The notes under the pieces were generated by a model, which saw nothing but the letters and a program-made list of their open reading frames with translations, was not told where the DNA came from and did not search any database. DNA of 64,000 nt from assembly GCF_015500075.1 (NCBI RefSeq), contig NZ_CP045496.1, positions 5,838,001 through 5,902,000 on the forward strand, read 5' to 3'. Both the position numbers and the translations under genes were made by a program. The DNA is from Mesorhizobium sp. INR15 (GTDB lineage Bacteria > Pseudomonadota > Alphaproteobacteria > Rhizobiales > Rhizobiaceae). Below, in pieces: positions 1 through 9,239 of the stretch (its first letter is position 1; each line of letters begins with the position of its first letter).

Positions 1-2
1 TC

Positions 3-932
3 TTCCTGATTTCGCCTGACGGCAAGACGATCTCCGATGAATACGACACGGCCTCAAAGCCCTGCTACGACCAGCAGGCGGTGATGCGCCGCTACGATGT
101 CATCGCAGAAATCTGCGACCACATGCTGGCGCTCGGCTGGGGCGCCTACCAGAACGATCACGAGGACGCCAACGGCCAGTTCGAGATGAACTGGGCCTTC
201 GATGATGCGCTGGCAACCGCCGACAAGCACTCATTCTTCAAGTTCATGGTCAAGTCCATCGCGGAAAAGCATGGCCTGCGCGCGACTTTCATGCCGAAGC
301 CGTTCCAGGGCCTGACCGGCAATGGCTGCCACGCCCATATCTCGGTATGGGACAAGGCCGGCAGGACCAATGTCTTCGCTGACAAGTCGATGGAACTCGG
401 CCTGTCGGCGCAAGGCAAGCACTTCCTCGGCGGCATCATGAAACATGCCTCGGCGCTTGCCGCGATCACCAATCCGACGGTCAATTCCTACAAGCGCATC
501 AACGCGCCGCGCACGATCTCGGGCGCAACCTGGGCACCGAACACCGTGACCTGGACCGGCAATAACCGCACCCACATGGTGCGCGTACCAGGCCCCGGGC
601 GCTTCGAACTCCGCCTGCCGGACGGCGCGGTCAACCCCTATCTCCTGCAGGCGGTGATCATCGCCGCCGGTCTCGACGGCATCCGCTCAAAGGCCGATCC
701 GGGCAAGCGCTACGACATCGACATGTATCAGCAGGGTCATACCGTGAAGGGAGCGCCGAAGCTGCCGCTCAACCTGCTCGATGCACTGCGCGAATTCGAC
801 AAGGATAAATCGCTCAAGGCGGCGCTGGGTGAGGAATTCTCGTCGGCTTATCTAAAGCTGAAGCACCAGGAATGGAATTCCTATGCTTCTCACTTCACCC
901 AGTGGGAGCGCGACCACACGCTGGACATCTGA
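3..932 (+). CDS. gmaS: Type III glutamine synthetase-like ligase (gamma-glutamylmethylamide synthetase/GlnT), C-terminal part
   Basis: The gene enters from outside the window in frame 3; 309 residues of the C-terminal part are visible of a usual 435-445. Glutamine-synthetase motifs are clear: NGCHAHISVWD (metal/ammonia site), NPTVNSYKRINAP, and a C-terminal RxPGPGRFELRLPDGAVNPYL segment (ATP/glutamate binding). The family ligates glutamate to ammonia or an amine. Because the next four genes encode sarcosine-oxidase/N-methylglutamate-dehydrogenase-like subunits, I infer the gamma-glutamylmethylamide synthetase role of the indirect methylamine pathway. Plain GlnT, as annotated in rhizobia, is the alternative. 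It is probably the first visible gene of an operon, 36 bp before mgdA. The true start lies upstream of the window. Confidence 0.85.
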   Translation, partial: FLISPDGKTISDEYDTASKPCYDQQAVMRRYDVIAEICDHMLALGWGAYQNDHEDANGQFEMNWAFDDALATADKHSFFKFMVKSIAEKHGLRATFMPKPFQGLTGNGCHAHISVWDKAGRTNVFADKSMELGLSAQGKHFLGGIMKHASALAAITNPTVNSYKRINAPRTISGATWAPNTVTWTGNNRTHMVRVPGPGRFELRLPDGAVNPYLLQAVIIAAGLDGIRSKADPGKRYDIDMYQQGHTVKGAPKLPLNLLDALREFDKDKSLKAALGEEFSSAYLKLKHQEWNSYASHFTQWERDHTLDI

Positions 933-968
933 CGTCCAGTCTATGGCGAGCGGCCTTGGAATGACCTG

Positions 969-2222
969 ATGAAATACTCGATCTTCTCGCTCGCTCGCGC
1001 CGCCCTCTCCGGCCACAAGAACTGGCAGCGCACATGGCGCGACGCCACCCCGAAAGATCACTACGATGTGGTGATCATCGGCGGTGGCGGCCATGGCCTG
1101 GCCACCGCCTGGTTCTTGGCCAGCGAGTACGGCATCAGGAATGTCGCGGTGCTGGAAAAGGGCTGGATCGGCTCCGGCAATGCCGGCCGCAACACCACCA
1201 TCATCCGCTCCAACTACGGCCTGCCCGGCAACACCGGCTTCTACGAATTGTCGATGAAGCTGTGGGAGCGGATGGAGCAGGATCTCAACTACAACACGAT
1301 GGTCAGCCAGCGCGGCGTCGTCAACCTCTACCACTCCGACGCGCAGCGCGACGCTTATGCCAGGCGCGGCAACACGATGCGCATCAACGGCATCGATGCC
1401 GAACTGCTCGACCTCGCGGCAGTCAAGAAGATGATGCCGTTCCTGAACTTCAGCAATGCGCGCTTTCCCGTGCAAGGCGGCCTGCTGCAGCGGCGCGGCG
1501 GTACGGCGCGTCATGATGCCGTGGTCTGGGGCTATGCCCACGCGGCAAGCGCGCTCGGCGTCGACATCATCCAGAATTGCGAGGTCACCGGCTTCACACG
1601 CGACGCCAATGGCAAGGTGACGGGCGTCGAAACGTCGCGCGGCAGGATCGGCGCCGGCAAGGTCGGGATGGCCGTTGCCGGCTCTTCGTCGCGCGTCGCA
1701 GATATGGCGGGCCTTCGCCTGCCGATCGAAAGCCATGTGTTGCAGGCCTTCGTCTCCGAGGCGATCAAGCCTGTCATCCCCAATGTCATCACCTTCGGCG
1801 CCGGACATTTCTATGTCAGCCAGTCCGACAAGGGTGGGCTGGTCTTCGGCGGCGATATAGACGGCTACAATTCCTATGCCCAGCGCGGCAACATGCCGGT
1901 GATGGAAGACGTCTGCGAAGGTGGCATGGCGCTGATGCCGATGATCGGCCGCGTGCGCCTGCTGCGCCAGTGGGGCGGCATCATGGACATGTCGATGGAC
2001 GGCTCGCCGATCATCGACAAGACGCCGGTGGATGGGCTCTATCTCAACGCCGGCTGGTGTTATGGCGGCTTCAAGGCGACGCCGGGTTCAGGCCTTGTCT
2101 TTGCCCACCTGCTTGCCCGTGACGAACCGCATAAGGAGGCCGAGAAGTTCCGCCTCGACCGGTTCCAGCGCGGCGCGATGATCGACGAAAAGGGCCAGGG
2201 CGCCCAACCGAACCTGCATTGA
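969..2222 (+). CDS. mgdA: N-methylglutamate dehydrogenase / sarcosine oxidase beta-type subunit
   Basis: A 417-residue FAD-dependent oxidoreductase of the SoxB/DAO family. A dinucleotide-binding GGGGHG sits at residues 38-43 after a short N-terminal extension, followed by GSGNAGRNTTIIRSNY, where the flavin is expected to bind. The length matches heterotetrameric sarcosine oxidase beta subunits (about 405-417). In that complex the beta subunit oxidises the N-methyl amine (sarcosine, or N-methylglutamate in the NMG pathway). Gene order beta-delta-alpha-gamma directly after a gmaS/glnT-like gene is the arrangement of NMG dehydrogenase loci, so I prefer mgdA over soxB. Sarcosine as substrate cannot be excluded from sequence alone. 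Confidence 0.85.
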   Translation: MKYSIFSLARAALSGHKNWQRTWRDATPKDHYDVVIIGGGGHGLATAWFLASEYGIRNVAVLEKGWIGSGNAGRNTTIIRSNYGLPGNTGFYELSMKLWERMEQDLNYNTMVSQRGVVNLYHSDAQRDAYARRGNTMRINGIDAELLDLAAVKKMMPFLNFSNARFPVQGGLLQRRGGTARHDAVVWGYAHAASALGVDIIQNCEVTGFTRDANGKVTGVETSRGRIGAGKVGMAVAGSSSRVADMAGLRLPIESHVLQAFVSEAIKPVIPNVITFGAGHFYVSQSDKGGLVFGGDIDGYNSYAQRGNMPVMEDVCEGGMALMPMIGRVRLLRQWGGIMDMSMDGSPIIDKTPVDGLYLNAGWCYGGFKATPGSGLVFAHLLARDEPHKEAEKFRLDRFQRGAMIDEKGQGAQPNLH

Positions 2223-2238
2223 AGGCGGTTTAAAACAA

Positions 2239-2514
2239 ATGCGTATTGTCTGTCCCTTCTGCGGCGAACGCGAACTCGGCGAGTTCAGCTATCTCGGCGA
2301 CGCCAAGTCGGTGCGGCCAGTGGCTGGCGCCTCGCAAGACGAGGTCTACGACTATGTCTATCTGCGCGACAATATCGCCGGCGTGACGAGCGAGAACTGG
2401 TACCATGGCGGCGGCTGCCGGGCGTGGCTGAAGATCAGCCGAAACACGCTGACGCATGAGATTTCTTCGGTCGAACCGGCAGCGGGCGCAGGCGCGAAGC
2501 AGGTGGCGAAATGA
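2239..2514 (+). CDS. mgdB: N-methylglutamate dehydrogenase / sarcosine oxidase delta-type subunit
   Basis: A 91-residue protein starting MRIVCPFCGERELGEFSY, the typical opening of the SoxD family, with the CPFCG pair that in sarcosine oxidase helps bind zinc. It contains the family signature VYLRDNIAGVTSENWYHGGGCRAWL, which supplies a third and later cysteine ligand. It lies 16 bp after the beta subunit and before the alpha subunit, as expected for the four-subunit enzyme. The role is structural, stabilising the large complex that hands the methyl-derived C1 unit to tetrahydrofolate. Downstream the operon is interrupted by a palindromic repeat before the alpha-subunit gene. Confidence 0.88.
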   Translation: MRIVCPFCGERELGEFSYLGDAKSVRPVAGASQDEVYDYVYLRDNIAGVTSENWYHGGGCRAWLKISRNTLTHEISSVEPAAGAGAKQVAK

Positions 2515-2526
2515 GTTTCCACGTCA

Positions 2527-2707
2527 GCGCCGCCCCTCACCTGCCTGCCGGCATCCTCTCCCCGTATAGGGACGGGGAGAGGGGCGCCCTCATCAACGGT
2601 TTCGCTAATCACCAGCGTTGTAAGAACGGAGCCGGCGTTGCGACCAGCCTCCTTCTCCCCGTCACTATACGGGGAGAAGTGCCCGGCAGGGCGATGAGGG
2701 GCAGCGC
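2527..2707. repeat. Palindromic intergenic repeat inserted between mgdB and mgdC
   Basis: Two inverted arms of about 42 bases (roughly 2527-2568 and 2666-2707) read GCGC(C/T)GCCCCTCA...CTCCCCGTATA on opposite strands with about 80% identity. Each arm has its own inner hairpin built on CTCCCCGT.../...ACGGGGAG. The elements at 6366-6512 and 30331-30482 share this architecture. It resembles the mobile palindromic repeats scattered through Rhizobiales genomes. It splits what would otherwise be a tightly packed operon and could act as an mRNA-stabilising or attenuating hairpin. Confidence 0.8.
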
Positions 2708-2749
2708 AAACCTCCCGCAATACATCGAATTGACGGAAGGCCGGCAACC

Positions 2750-5731
2750 GTGACGTCCAGCCAAACTCATCGTCTCACATCTGGCGGCCTCGTAGACCGC
2801 TCGAAGCCGCTCAATTTCCGCTTCGACAGCAAGAGTTTTGCCGGCTTCCAGGGCGATACACTGGCCTCGGCGCTGATTGCCAACGGCGTCAAGCTGGTCG
2901 GCCGCTCGTTCAAATACCATCGGCCGCGCGGCATACTGACCGCAGGCTCGGAAGAGCCCAACGCGCTAGTCGAGCTGCGAAGCGGCGCGCGGCGCGAGCC
3001 CAACACCAAGGCGACAACCGCGGAACTCTACGAGGGACTGGAGGCGGCGAGCCAGAACCGCTGGCCGTCGCTGCGCCACGACGTGATGTCGGTGAACCAG
3101 CTGTTCGCGCCGATCTTCGTTGCCGGCTTCTACTACAAGACCTTCATGTGGCCGGCGAAATTCTGGGAAGCCATCTACGAACCGGCGATCCGCCGTGCCG
3201 CCGGCCTTGGCCGCGCCGCCGGCGTCGCCGATCCCGACCACTATGACAAGGCCTGGGCGCATTGCGATGTGCTGATCGCCGGATCCGGCCCAACTGGCCT
3301 GGCGGCGGCATTGGCCGCTGGCCGTACCGGTGCGCGCGTCATCTTGTGCGAAGAGGATTTCGCGCTCGGCGGCCGCCTGCTGTCTGACAGCGGCATCATC
3401 GGTGGACTGCCGGCAGCCGAATGGATTTCGCGCACGCTAGCCGAACTTGCCGCGATGCCCGACGTGCGCATCATGACCCGCACGACGCTGTTCGGTGTCT
3501 ATGACGGCGGCACCTATGGCGCGTTGGAGCGGGTCAATGACCATCTGCCCGTGCCACGTGAGCATCAGGTGCGCCAGCGGCTGTGGCGGATCGTAGCCAA
3601 GCGCTGCATCGTCGCCGCCGGCGCGCTCGAACGGCCTATCGTCTTCGCCGGCAACGACACGCCGGGCGTCATGATGGCATCGGCCATGCGCACTTATGTC
3701 GGTCGCTATGCCGCGACCCCGGCAAAGCGGATCGCCCTGTTCACCAACAATGAGGATGGCTGGCGCACGGTCGAAGCAGCACTTGGTGCCGGGCTGCAGA
3801 TCGCGGCGGTCATCGATGCACGGCCGGACGTGTCGTCGGCGCATCGCTCGCTGGCCTCTAAGAACGGCTTTACCGTGCTGCATGGTGCCGTCAGCGGCAT
3901 CGACGGCGGCAAGGATGGCGTCAAGAAGATCGCGGTGTCGCTGACCGGTGGTGCGCGGGCCGAAGTGGAGGCTGATGGGCTTGCCGTTTCCGGCGGCTGG
4001 AACCCCGCCGTGGGCCTGACCTCCTTTCATCGCGGCCGGCCGAAATGGCAGGACGACATCGCTGCCTTCGTGCCGGATGGCGCACCGCCCGGCATGGTCG
4101 CCGCAGGTGCCGCCAATGGATCGTTCGGGCTCGGCGCTTGCCTTGCCCAAGGGTTTGCCGCCGGCGCGGCGGCGGCGCGTGACGCCGGACACAGCGATAA
4201 GACTGGCTCGGCGCCAATCGCCGATGACGAGACCTTCTCGCTGACACCGCTTTGGCATGTCGCTGGCAAGGGCAAGGCCTTCGTCGACTACCAGCATGAC
4301 GTGACTGCTTCCGACATCGAACTGGCGCAGCGCGAGGGCTTTGAATCAGTCGAGCATCTCAAGCGCTATACGACGCTTGGCATGGCCACCGACCAGGGCA
4401 AGACCTCGAATGTCGCCGGCCTTGCCATCATGGCGGCGGTGAGCGGCCGATCGATCCCGGACACCGGCACGACGATCTACCGTCCGCCTTATGTGCCAGT
4501 CGCCATCGGTGCCTTCGCCGGCCATCACCGCGACGAGACTTTTCACGCGACAAGGCTAACGCCGTCGCACCACTGGGCGGCGGAACAAGGTGCGATCTTC
4601 GTTGATACCGGCCTGTGGAAGCGTGCCCAATGGTATCCGCGTGCGGGCGAGAAGGACTGGCTGGAATCCGTGACCCGCGAGGTCAGGGCGGTGCGCTCGG
4701 GCGTCGGCTTCTGCGATGTCTCGACCCTGGGCAAGATCGACGTGCACGGCCCTGATGCCGGCGCTTTCCTTGATCGCGTCTATATCAACACTTTCTCCAA
4801 CCTCGCCGTCGGCAAGGCACGCTACGGGCTGATGCTGCGCGAAGATGGCCTCGTCTACGATGACGGCACCACCTCACGACTGGCCGAGGATCATTATTTC
4901 CTGACCACAACCACCGCGAAGGCCGGGCTGGTGATGCAGCATCTCGAATTCTGCCGGCAGGTGCTGTTTGCCGAACTCGATGTGCAGCTGACCTCGGTCT
5001 CCGACCAGTGGGCGCAATTCTCGATCGCGGGGCCCAAGACGCGCGACCTGCTCAGGGAAATTGTCGATCCGAGCGAGGACCTGTCGAACGAAGGCTTCCC
5101 ATTCATGGGCGTGCGCGAGGTGGCGTTGCGCGGCGGGATCAAGGCAAGGCTGTTCCGCATCTCGTTCTCCGGCGAAATGGCCTTCGAGATTTCCGTGCCG
5201 GCGCGCTTCGGCGAAGCGATGGCGCGCAACCTGATGCAGGCAGGCAAGCCCTTTGGGGTGACGCCCTACGGCACCGAGGCGCTCGGCGTCATGCGCGTCG
5301 AAAAGGGCCACATCGCCGGACCGGAGCTCAGCGGCACGACGACATCAGCCGATCTCGGCCTCGGCAAGATGATGTCGACCAAGAAGGATTTCATCGGCCG
5401 CGTCATGTCCGGACGAGAGGCGCTGGTCGCGCCGGATCGCCAGGTCGTGGTCGGCATCAAACCCGTGGACAAGGCGCGCCGCCTGCGCTCCGGCGCGCAT
5501 ATCATTCCAAAAGGGCAGACACCTGGTCCTGGTAACGACCAGGGCTATGTCACCTCGGTCTGCTTCTCGCCGATGCTCGACCAATGGATCGGGCTCGGGC
5601 TTGTCGAGCGCGGTCGAGAACGCATTGGCGAGATCGTCCATGCGCATGACCCTCTGCGTGGCGAAGACTATGATGTCGAGCTTTGCAATCCCGTCTTCTA
5701 TGATCCGGAAGGAGGGCGCCAGCGTGGCTGA
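2750..5731 (+). CDS. mgdC: N-methylglutamate dehydrogenase / sarcosine oxidase alpha-type subunit
   Basis: A 993-residue SoxA-type subunit. The start is a GTG with GGAAGG nine bases upstream. Domains: an N-terminal ferredoxin-like plug (about residues 20-105, with FRFDSKSFAGFQGDTLASAL) without an obvious cysteine cluster; an NAD/FAD Rossmann domain with LIAGSGPTGLAAAL near residues 174-187; and from about residue 610 a folate-binding aminomethyltransferase (GcvT) domain that transfers the formaldehyde-level carbon to tetrahydrofolate. The length matches SoxA (about 965-1000). The neighbouring subunits and gmaS-like gene support N-methylglutamate as substrate. The stop overlaps the gamma-subunit gene, implying translational coupling. 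Confidence 0.88.
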   Translation: MTSSQTHRLTSGGLVDRSKPLNFRFDSKSFAGFQGDTLASALIANGVKLVGRSFKYHRPRGILTAGSEEPNALVELRSGARREPNTKATTAELYEGLEAASQNRWPSLRHDVMSVNQLFAPIFVAGFYYKTFMWPAKFWEAIYEPAIRRAAGLGRAAGVADPDHYDKAWAHCDVLIAGSGPTGLAAALAAGRTGARVILCEEDFALGGRLLSDSGIIGGLPAAEWISRTLAELAAMPDVRIMTRTTLFGVYDGGTYGALERVNDHLPVPREHQVRQRLWRIVAKRCIVAAGALERPIVFAGNDTPGVMMASAMRTYVGRYAATPAKRIALFTNNEDGWRTVEAALGAGLQIAAVIDARPDVSSAHRSLASKNGFTVLHGAVSGIDGGKDGVKKIAVSLTGGARAEVEADGLAVSGGWNPAVGLTSFHRGRPKWQDDIAAFVPDGAPPGMVAAGAANGSFGLGACLAQGFAAGAAAARDAGHSDKTGSAPIADDETFSLTPLWHVAGKGKAFVDYQHDVTASDIELAQREGFESVEHLKRYTTLGMATDQGKTSNVAGLAIMAAVSGRSIPDTGTTIYRPPYVPVAIGAFAGHHRDETFHATRLTPSHHWAAEQGAIFVDTGLWKRAQWYPRAGEKDWLESVTREVRAVRSGVGFCDVSTLGKIDVHGPDAGAFLDRVYINTFSNLAVGKARYGLMLREDGLVYDDGTTSRLAEDHYFLTTTTAKAGLVMQHLEFCRQVLFAELDVQLTSVSDQWAQFSIAGPKTRDLLREIVDPSEDLSNEGFPFMGVREVALRGGIKARLFRISFSGEMAFEISVPARFGEAMARNLMQAGKPFGVTPYGTEALGVMRVEKGHIAGPELSGTTTSADLGLGKMMSTKKDFIGRVMSGREALVAPDRQVVVGIKPVDKARRLRSGAHIIPKGQTPGPGNDQGYVTSVCFSPMLDQWIGLGLVERGRERIGEIVHAHDPLRGEDYDVELCNPVFYDPEGGRQRG

Positions 5732-6350
5732 ATTTTCCTGGGACGTCCGCAGTCCGCTCGAACGCGTGCTGGTTTCCGGCCTCCATGGCGCGTCGGGCGA
5801 GGCCGGGGTGTCGCTAACCGAAATTAGGAATTTCGACCTGGTTCAGGCGATGGCACGACGCGGCAAGTCGGCCGAGATGGTCAAGGCCGCGCAAGGACGC
5901 TTCGGTGTGGCGGCACCGGAGACACCAAAGGCAATCAACGTGGCGGATGCCACGCTGATCTGGTCGGGACCGGACCAGTTCTTTGTCCTGTCGAAGGGCG
6001 GCAGACATGGGATAGATGCGCTCGGCCAGATGTTTTCGCTCTCGGCCTCGCTGTCCGACCAATCGCATGCGCGGGTGCTGATCAGCATCTCAGGCACGAA
6101 ATCGCGGGCCATGCTGGCCAAACTGTCGTCGATCGACCTGCACGCAGCGGCGTTCGCGATCGGCGCTGCCGCCACGACATCGATGGATCACACCAGCGTC
6201 ACGCTCTGGCGCGGCAATGATGGGGTGGATGGGCAAGCCGTGTTCAACCTTCTGGTGTTTGCGACCTTCGGCGAGAGCCTGTGGCACATGATGCTTGACG
6301 CGGGTGCGGAATATGGAATCGATATCAGCCATTCGGAGGATTTTGCGTAG
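5724..6350 (+). CDS. mgdD: N-methylglutamate dehydrogenase / sarcosine oxidase gamma-type subunit
   Basis: The start chosen is the GTG (VAEFSWDVRSPLERV) that overlaps the end of mgdC by eight bases and is preceded by a strong GGAAGGAGGG. Longer in-frame extensions would lie inside mgdC. The 208-residue product fits the SoxG family (about 190-210), a small GcvT-like subunit completing the heterotetramer. The region around IWSGPDQFFVLSKGG is a family hallmark. It is the last gene of the tight mgd unit and is followed by a palindromic repeat. Confidence 0.87.
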   Translation: MAEFSWDVRSPLERVLVSGLHGASGEAGVSLTEIRNFDLVQAMARRGKSAEMVKAAQGRFGVAAPETPKAINVADATLIWSGPDQFFVLSKGGRHGIDALGQMFSLSASLSDQSHARVLISISGTKSRAMLAKLSSIDLHAAAFAIGAAATTSMDHTSVTLWRGNDGVDGQAVFNLLVFATFGESLWHMMLDAGAEYGIDISHSEDFA

Positions 6351-6365
6351 CATTGCGCGCGCCTT

Positions 6366-6512
6366 CCCTTCTCCCCTTGTGGGAGAAGGTGGCCTCGCGA
6401 AGCGAGGTCGGATGAGGGGTGCTCCAGCTTGGCGATGCCGGCACTCAGTCCAACACCCCTCAACCGTCTCGGCGCTGCGCGCCGATCCACCTTCTCCCAC
6501 AGGGGGAGAAGG
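6366..6512. repeat. Rhizobiales-type palindromic repeat downstream of mgdD
   Basis: Inverted arms begin CCTTCTCCCCTTGTGGGAG and, on the other strand, CCTTCTCCCCCTGTGGGAG. Each arm folds on itself (CTCCC...GGGAG), and both continue to GAGGGGTG in the middle. An internal GCCTCGC/GCGAGGT hairpin is also visible. It fills most of the gap between mgdD and the next gene and may stop or slow transcription at the operon end. Confidence 0.8.
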
Positions 6513-6616
6513 AAGAAGCACCACCCTTACCTTGCCAAACCCGATCGCACTGCTATTCTTGCTGCTAAAATAATTTTACACACAGGCAAACTTGTTGCTC
6601 TAACCGCAAGGCTGAA

Positions 6617-8986
6617 ATGAGCCAGTCGCCCTACCCCGCTGTGACAGCCGGACCGCCCCGGCCAAGCATCATCCTGCGGCCCGGCCAGATCGCGCTGCCG
6701 GCAGGCATGGAACGCTATACCGTGCAAGGCAATGGCGCGGTGCTCATCGACGTCGAGGCCGGCGACAGCTTTACCGTGCGCAACGTCGAGGGCGGGCAGG
6801 CTTGCGAACTCCTGGCATGGGACCACAGCGGCGCGACCGATCCCGGCATTCTCGGCGAGACCTCAAACAGCAACGCCGCCGGCATCAAGGCGCTTCTGAT
6901 TGAGGGTGATGACAGCCTTGCCACGCTGCGCCGAGGGCTTGAGCGCAGGCAGGTACAGCTCGATCAGCCAAAAGCCGTGCGCGTGTTCGGCGGCGCGACA
7001 CCCGCTGGCACCGAGCAGGCTTTTGCCGTCCAACGCGATGGCGCGCTGCTCATTGCCGCACCCGGCGGGCCGATGCTGGTTGATGGCCACGACACGGCGA
7101 CGCCGCTCAGCATCATCGTCCGCCGTGCCCGAATTCGCTCGGCAGCGAAGTCACAGCTTGGTGATCCGCTCGCCGATCCGGTCCTCGACCTGCGCGTCCG
7201 TTCGGCGACGGCGGAATCCTATTTCGTCAAGGCGGGCGACTACCTGCAGATCATCGATGTCGACGGGCGCCAGTGCACCGACTTCCAGTGCTTTTCCGCA
7301 CGCAAGCTGGACAAGGGCCTCGATCACCCGCTCGATGTGACGACGACCCGCACGCTGATGGGATCGAGCTACCCGATGCCCGGCTTGCATTCGAAATATT
7401 ATGACCAGGACATGGAGCCGCTGGTCGAGGTTATCCAGGATACCTGCGGCCGGCACGACGCTTTCGCGCTCGCTTGCGCCGCCAAGTACTACGACGACAT
7501 CGGCTACCCCGGGCACACCAACTGCTCGGAGAATTTCAACGGCGCGCTGGCTGGCAAGGGTGTGAACGCCCGCGCCGGCTGGATGGCGATCAACTTCTTC
7601 TTCAACACGGCGATCGACGCGCATGGCGTGATGGTGTCCGACGAGCCATGGTCGAGGCCGGGCGACTACGTGTTGCTCAGGGCGCTGACCGACATTGTCT
7701 GCGTTTCCTCAGCCTGCCCCGACGACACGACACCAGCCAATGGCTGGAACCTGACCGACATCCATGTGCGCACCTATTCCGGCCAGCACAAATTCTCGCG
7801 AGCAATCGCCAGACGCATGACGCCCGATTCGGAACCGAAAATGACCCGCGAGACAGCCTTTCATTCGAGCTTTGCCAAGCACACCCGCAACTTCGTCGAG
7901 TACAAGGGTTATTGGCTCGCCAATGCCTTCGCCAAGGAAGGTGCGATCGACGAATATTGGGCCTGCAGGCAGGACGCGGTGATCATGGACCTGTCGCCGC
8001 TGCGCAAGTTCGAAGTCACCGGCCCGGATTCGGAAGCGCTGCTGCAATATACGCTGACCCGCGACGTCACGAAGCTCGGCGTCGGCCAGGTCGTCTATTC
8101 CGCCATGTGCTACGAGCATGGCGGCATGATCGACGATGGCACGCTTCTGCGGCTCGGCAAGGACAATTTCCGCTGGGTCGGCGGCGATGACTTCTCTGGC
8201 GAATGGCTGCGCCATACGGCGCAGAAACTGGGGCTCAATGTCCTGGTACGCTCTTCCACCGACCAGATGCACAACGTCGCGGTGCAAGGGCCGAAGAGCC
8301 GCGACATCCTGAAGGACGTGGTCTGGACCTCGCCGACACAGCCGTCGATTTCGGAGCTCGAGTGGTTCCGTTTCGCGGTTGCCCGGATCGGCGGCGGCAA
8401 CGGCATTCCGGTTGTCGTTTCGCGCACCGGCTATACCGGCGAACTTGGCTACGAAGTCTGGTGCCATCCGCGCGACGCCGAGAAGGTGTTCGATGCGATC
8501 TGGGAAGCCGGGCAGCCGCATGGGTTGAAGCCGATGGGGCTGCAGGCGCTCGACATGGTGCGCATCGAGGCCGGGCTGATCTTCGCCGGCTACGAGTTCT
8601 CCGACCAGACCGACCCGTTCGAAGCCGGCATCGGCTTCACCGTGCCGCTGAAGAGCAAGACCGACGACTTCATCGGCCGCGAGGCGCTGATCCGTCGCAA
8701 GGACAATCCGCAGAAGAAGCTGGTTGGCCTCGACATCGACGCCAATGTCGCTGTCGGCCATGGCGATTGCGTCCATGTCGGCCGCGCCCAGATCGGGGTG
8801 GTCACCTCAAGCATGCGATCGCCGGTGCTGAACAAGAACATCGCGCTGGCGAGGCTCGATGTCACGCATTCGGCCATCGGCACCGAAGTCGAGATCGGCA
8901 AGCTTGACGGCCAGCAGAAACGGCTGCCGGCGCGGGTTGTCGCCTTTGCCCACTACGATCCGCAAAAGACCAAGCCACGCTCCTGA
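6617..8986 (+). CDS. DUF1989-DUF1989-GcvT fusion protein
   Basis: A 789-residue protein. Residues about 15-175 look like a first, weaker DUF1989 (urea-carboxylase-associated) unit with VEAGDSFTVRNVEGGQ. Residues about 190-400 are a clear second DUF1989 unit with VKAGDYLQIIDVDGRQCTD and GHTNCSENFNGAL. Residues about 425-785 form a folate-binding aminomethyltransferase (GcvT) domain. DUF1989 proteins usually occur as two separate subunits beside urea or guanidine carboxylases, and some are carboxyguanidine deiminases. A T-protein fused to two such units suggests a step that releases ammonia or formate and passes a C1 unit to tetrahydrofolate. The mgd operon upstream and the permease downstream support one-carbon amine metabolism. 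The exact reaction is unknown. Confidence 0.75.
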   Translation: MSQSPYPAVTAGPPRPSIILRPGQIALPAGMERYTVQGNGAVLIDVEAGDSFTVRNVEGGQACELLAWDHSGATDPGILGETSNSNAAGIKALLIEGDDSLATLRRGLERRQVQLDQPKAVRVFGGATPAGTEQAFAVQRDGALLIAAPGGPMLVDGHDTATPLSIIVRRARIRSAAKSQLGDPLADPVLDLRVRSATAESYFVKAGDYLQIIDVDGRQCTDFQCFSARKLDKGLDHPLDVTTTRTLMGSSYPMPGLHSKYYDQDMEPLVEVIQDTCGRHDAFALACAAKYYDDIGYPGHTNCSENFNGALAGKGVNARAGWMAINFFFNTAIDAHGVMVSDEPWSRPGDYVLLRALTDIVCVSSACPDDTTPANGWNLTDIHVRTYSGQHKFSRAIARRMTPDSEPKMTRETAFHSSFAKHTRNFVEYKGYWLANAFAKEGAIDEYWACRQDAVIMDLSPLRKFEVTGPDSEALLQYTLTRDVTKLGVGQVVYSAMCYEHGGMIDDGTLLRLGKDNFRWVGGDDFSGEWLRHTAQKLGLNVLVRSSTDQMHNVAVQGPKSRDILKDVVWTSPTQPSISELEWFRFAVARIGGGNGIPVVVSRTGYTGELGYEVWCHPRDAEKVFDAIWEAGQPHGLKPMGLQALDMVRIEAGLIFAGYEFSDQTDPFEAGIGFTVPLKSKTDDFIGREALIRRKDNPQKKLVGLDIDANVAVGHGDCVHVGRAQIGVVTSSMRSPVLNKNIALARLDVTHSAIGTEVEIGKLDGQQKRLPARVVAFAHYDPQKTKPRS

Positions 8987-9239
8987 CAGCCACGTTTGAC
9001 CCCTGCCGTCCAGACCAGCGATGTCGTCGCTGGGCACGCGAACCGGTGCGCGCGCAAGCGTGATGTGCACGCCTTCACAAAACGCTTGACGTGAAAGCGC
9101 GCCGGATCAATCTTCACTGTTAAGAAAAAAATACGACTGAGTGGAAACACCCGAAGTCGCTCAATGAACGTCCAGTGATGAACCGCGCGCAGTCGAGGCA
9201 TCGCCGAACGGGGAACATCAAAATGGGGAACAAACACAT

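Noticed and set aside
2511..2753. An 80-codon open frame between the delta and alpha subunit genes
   Set aside because: It is made almost entirely of the palindromic repeat (SPYRDGE/VTIRGE are the hairpin arms translated) and has no protein-like character.
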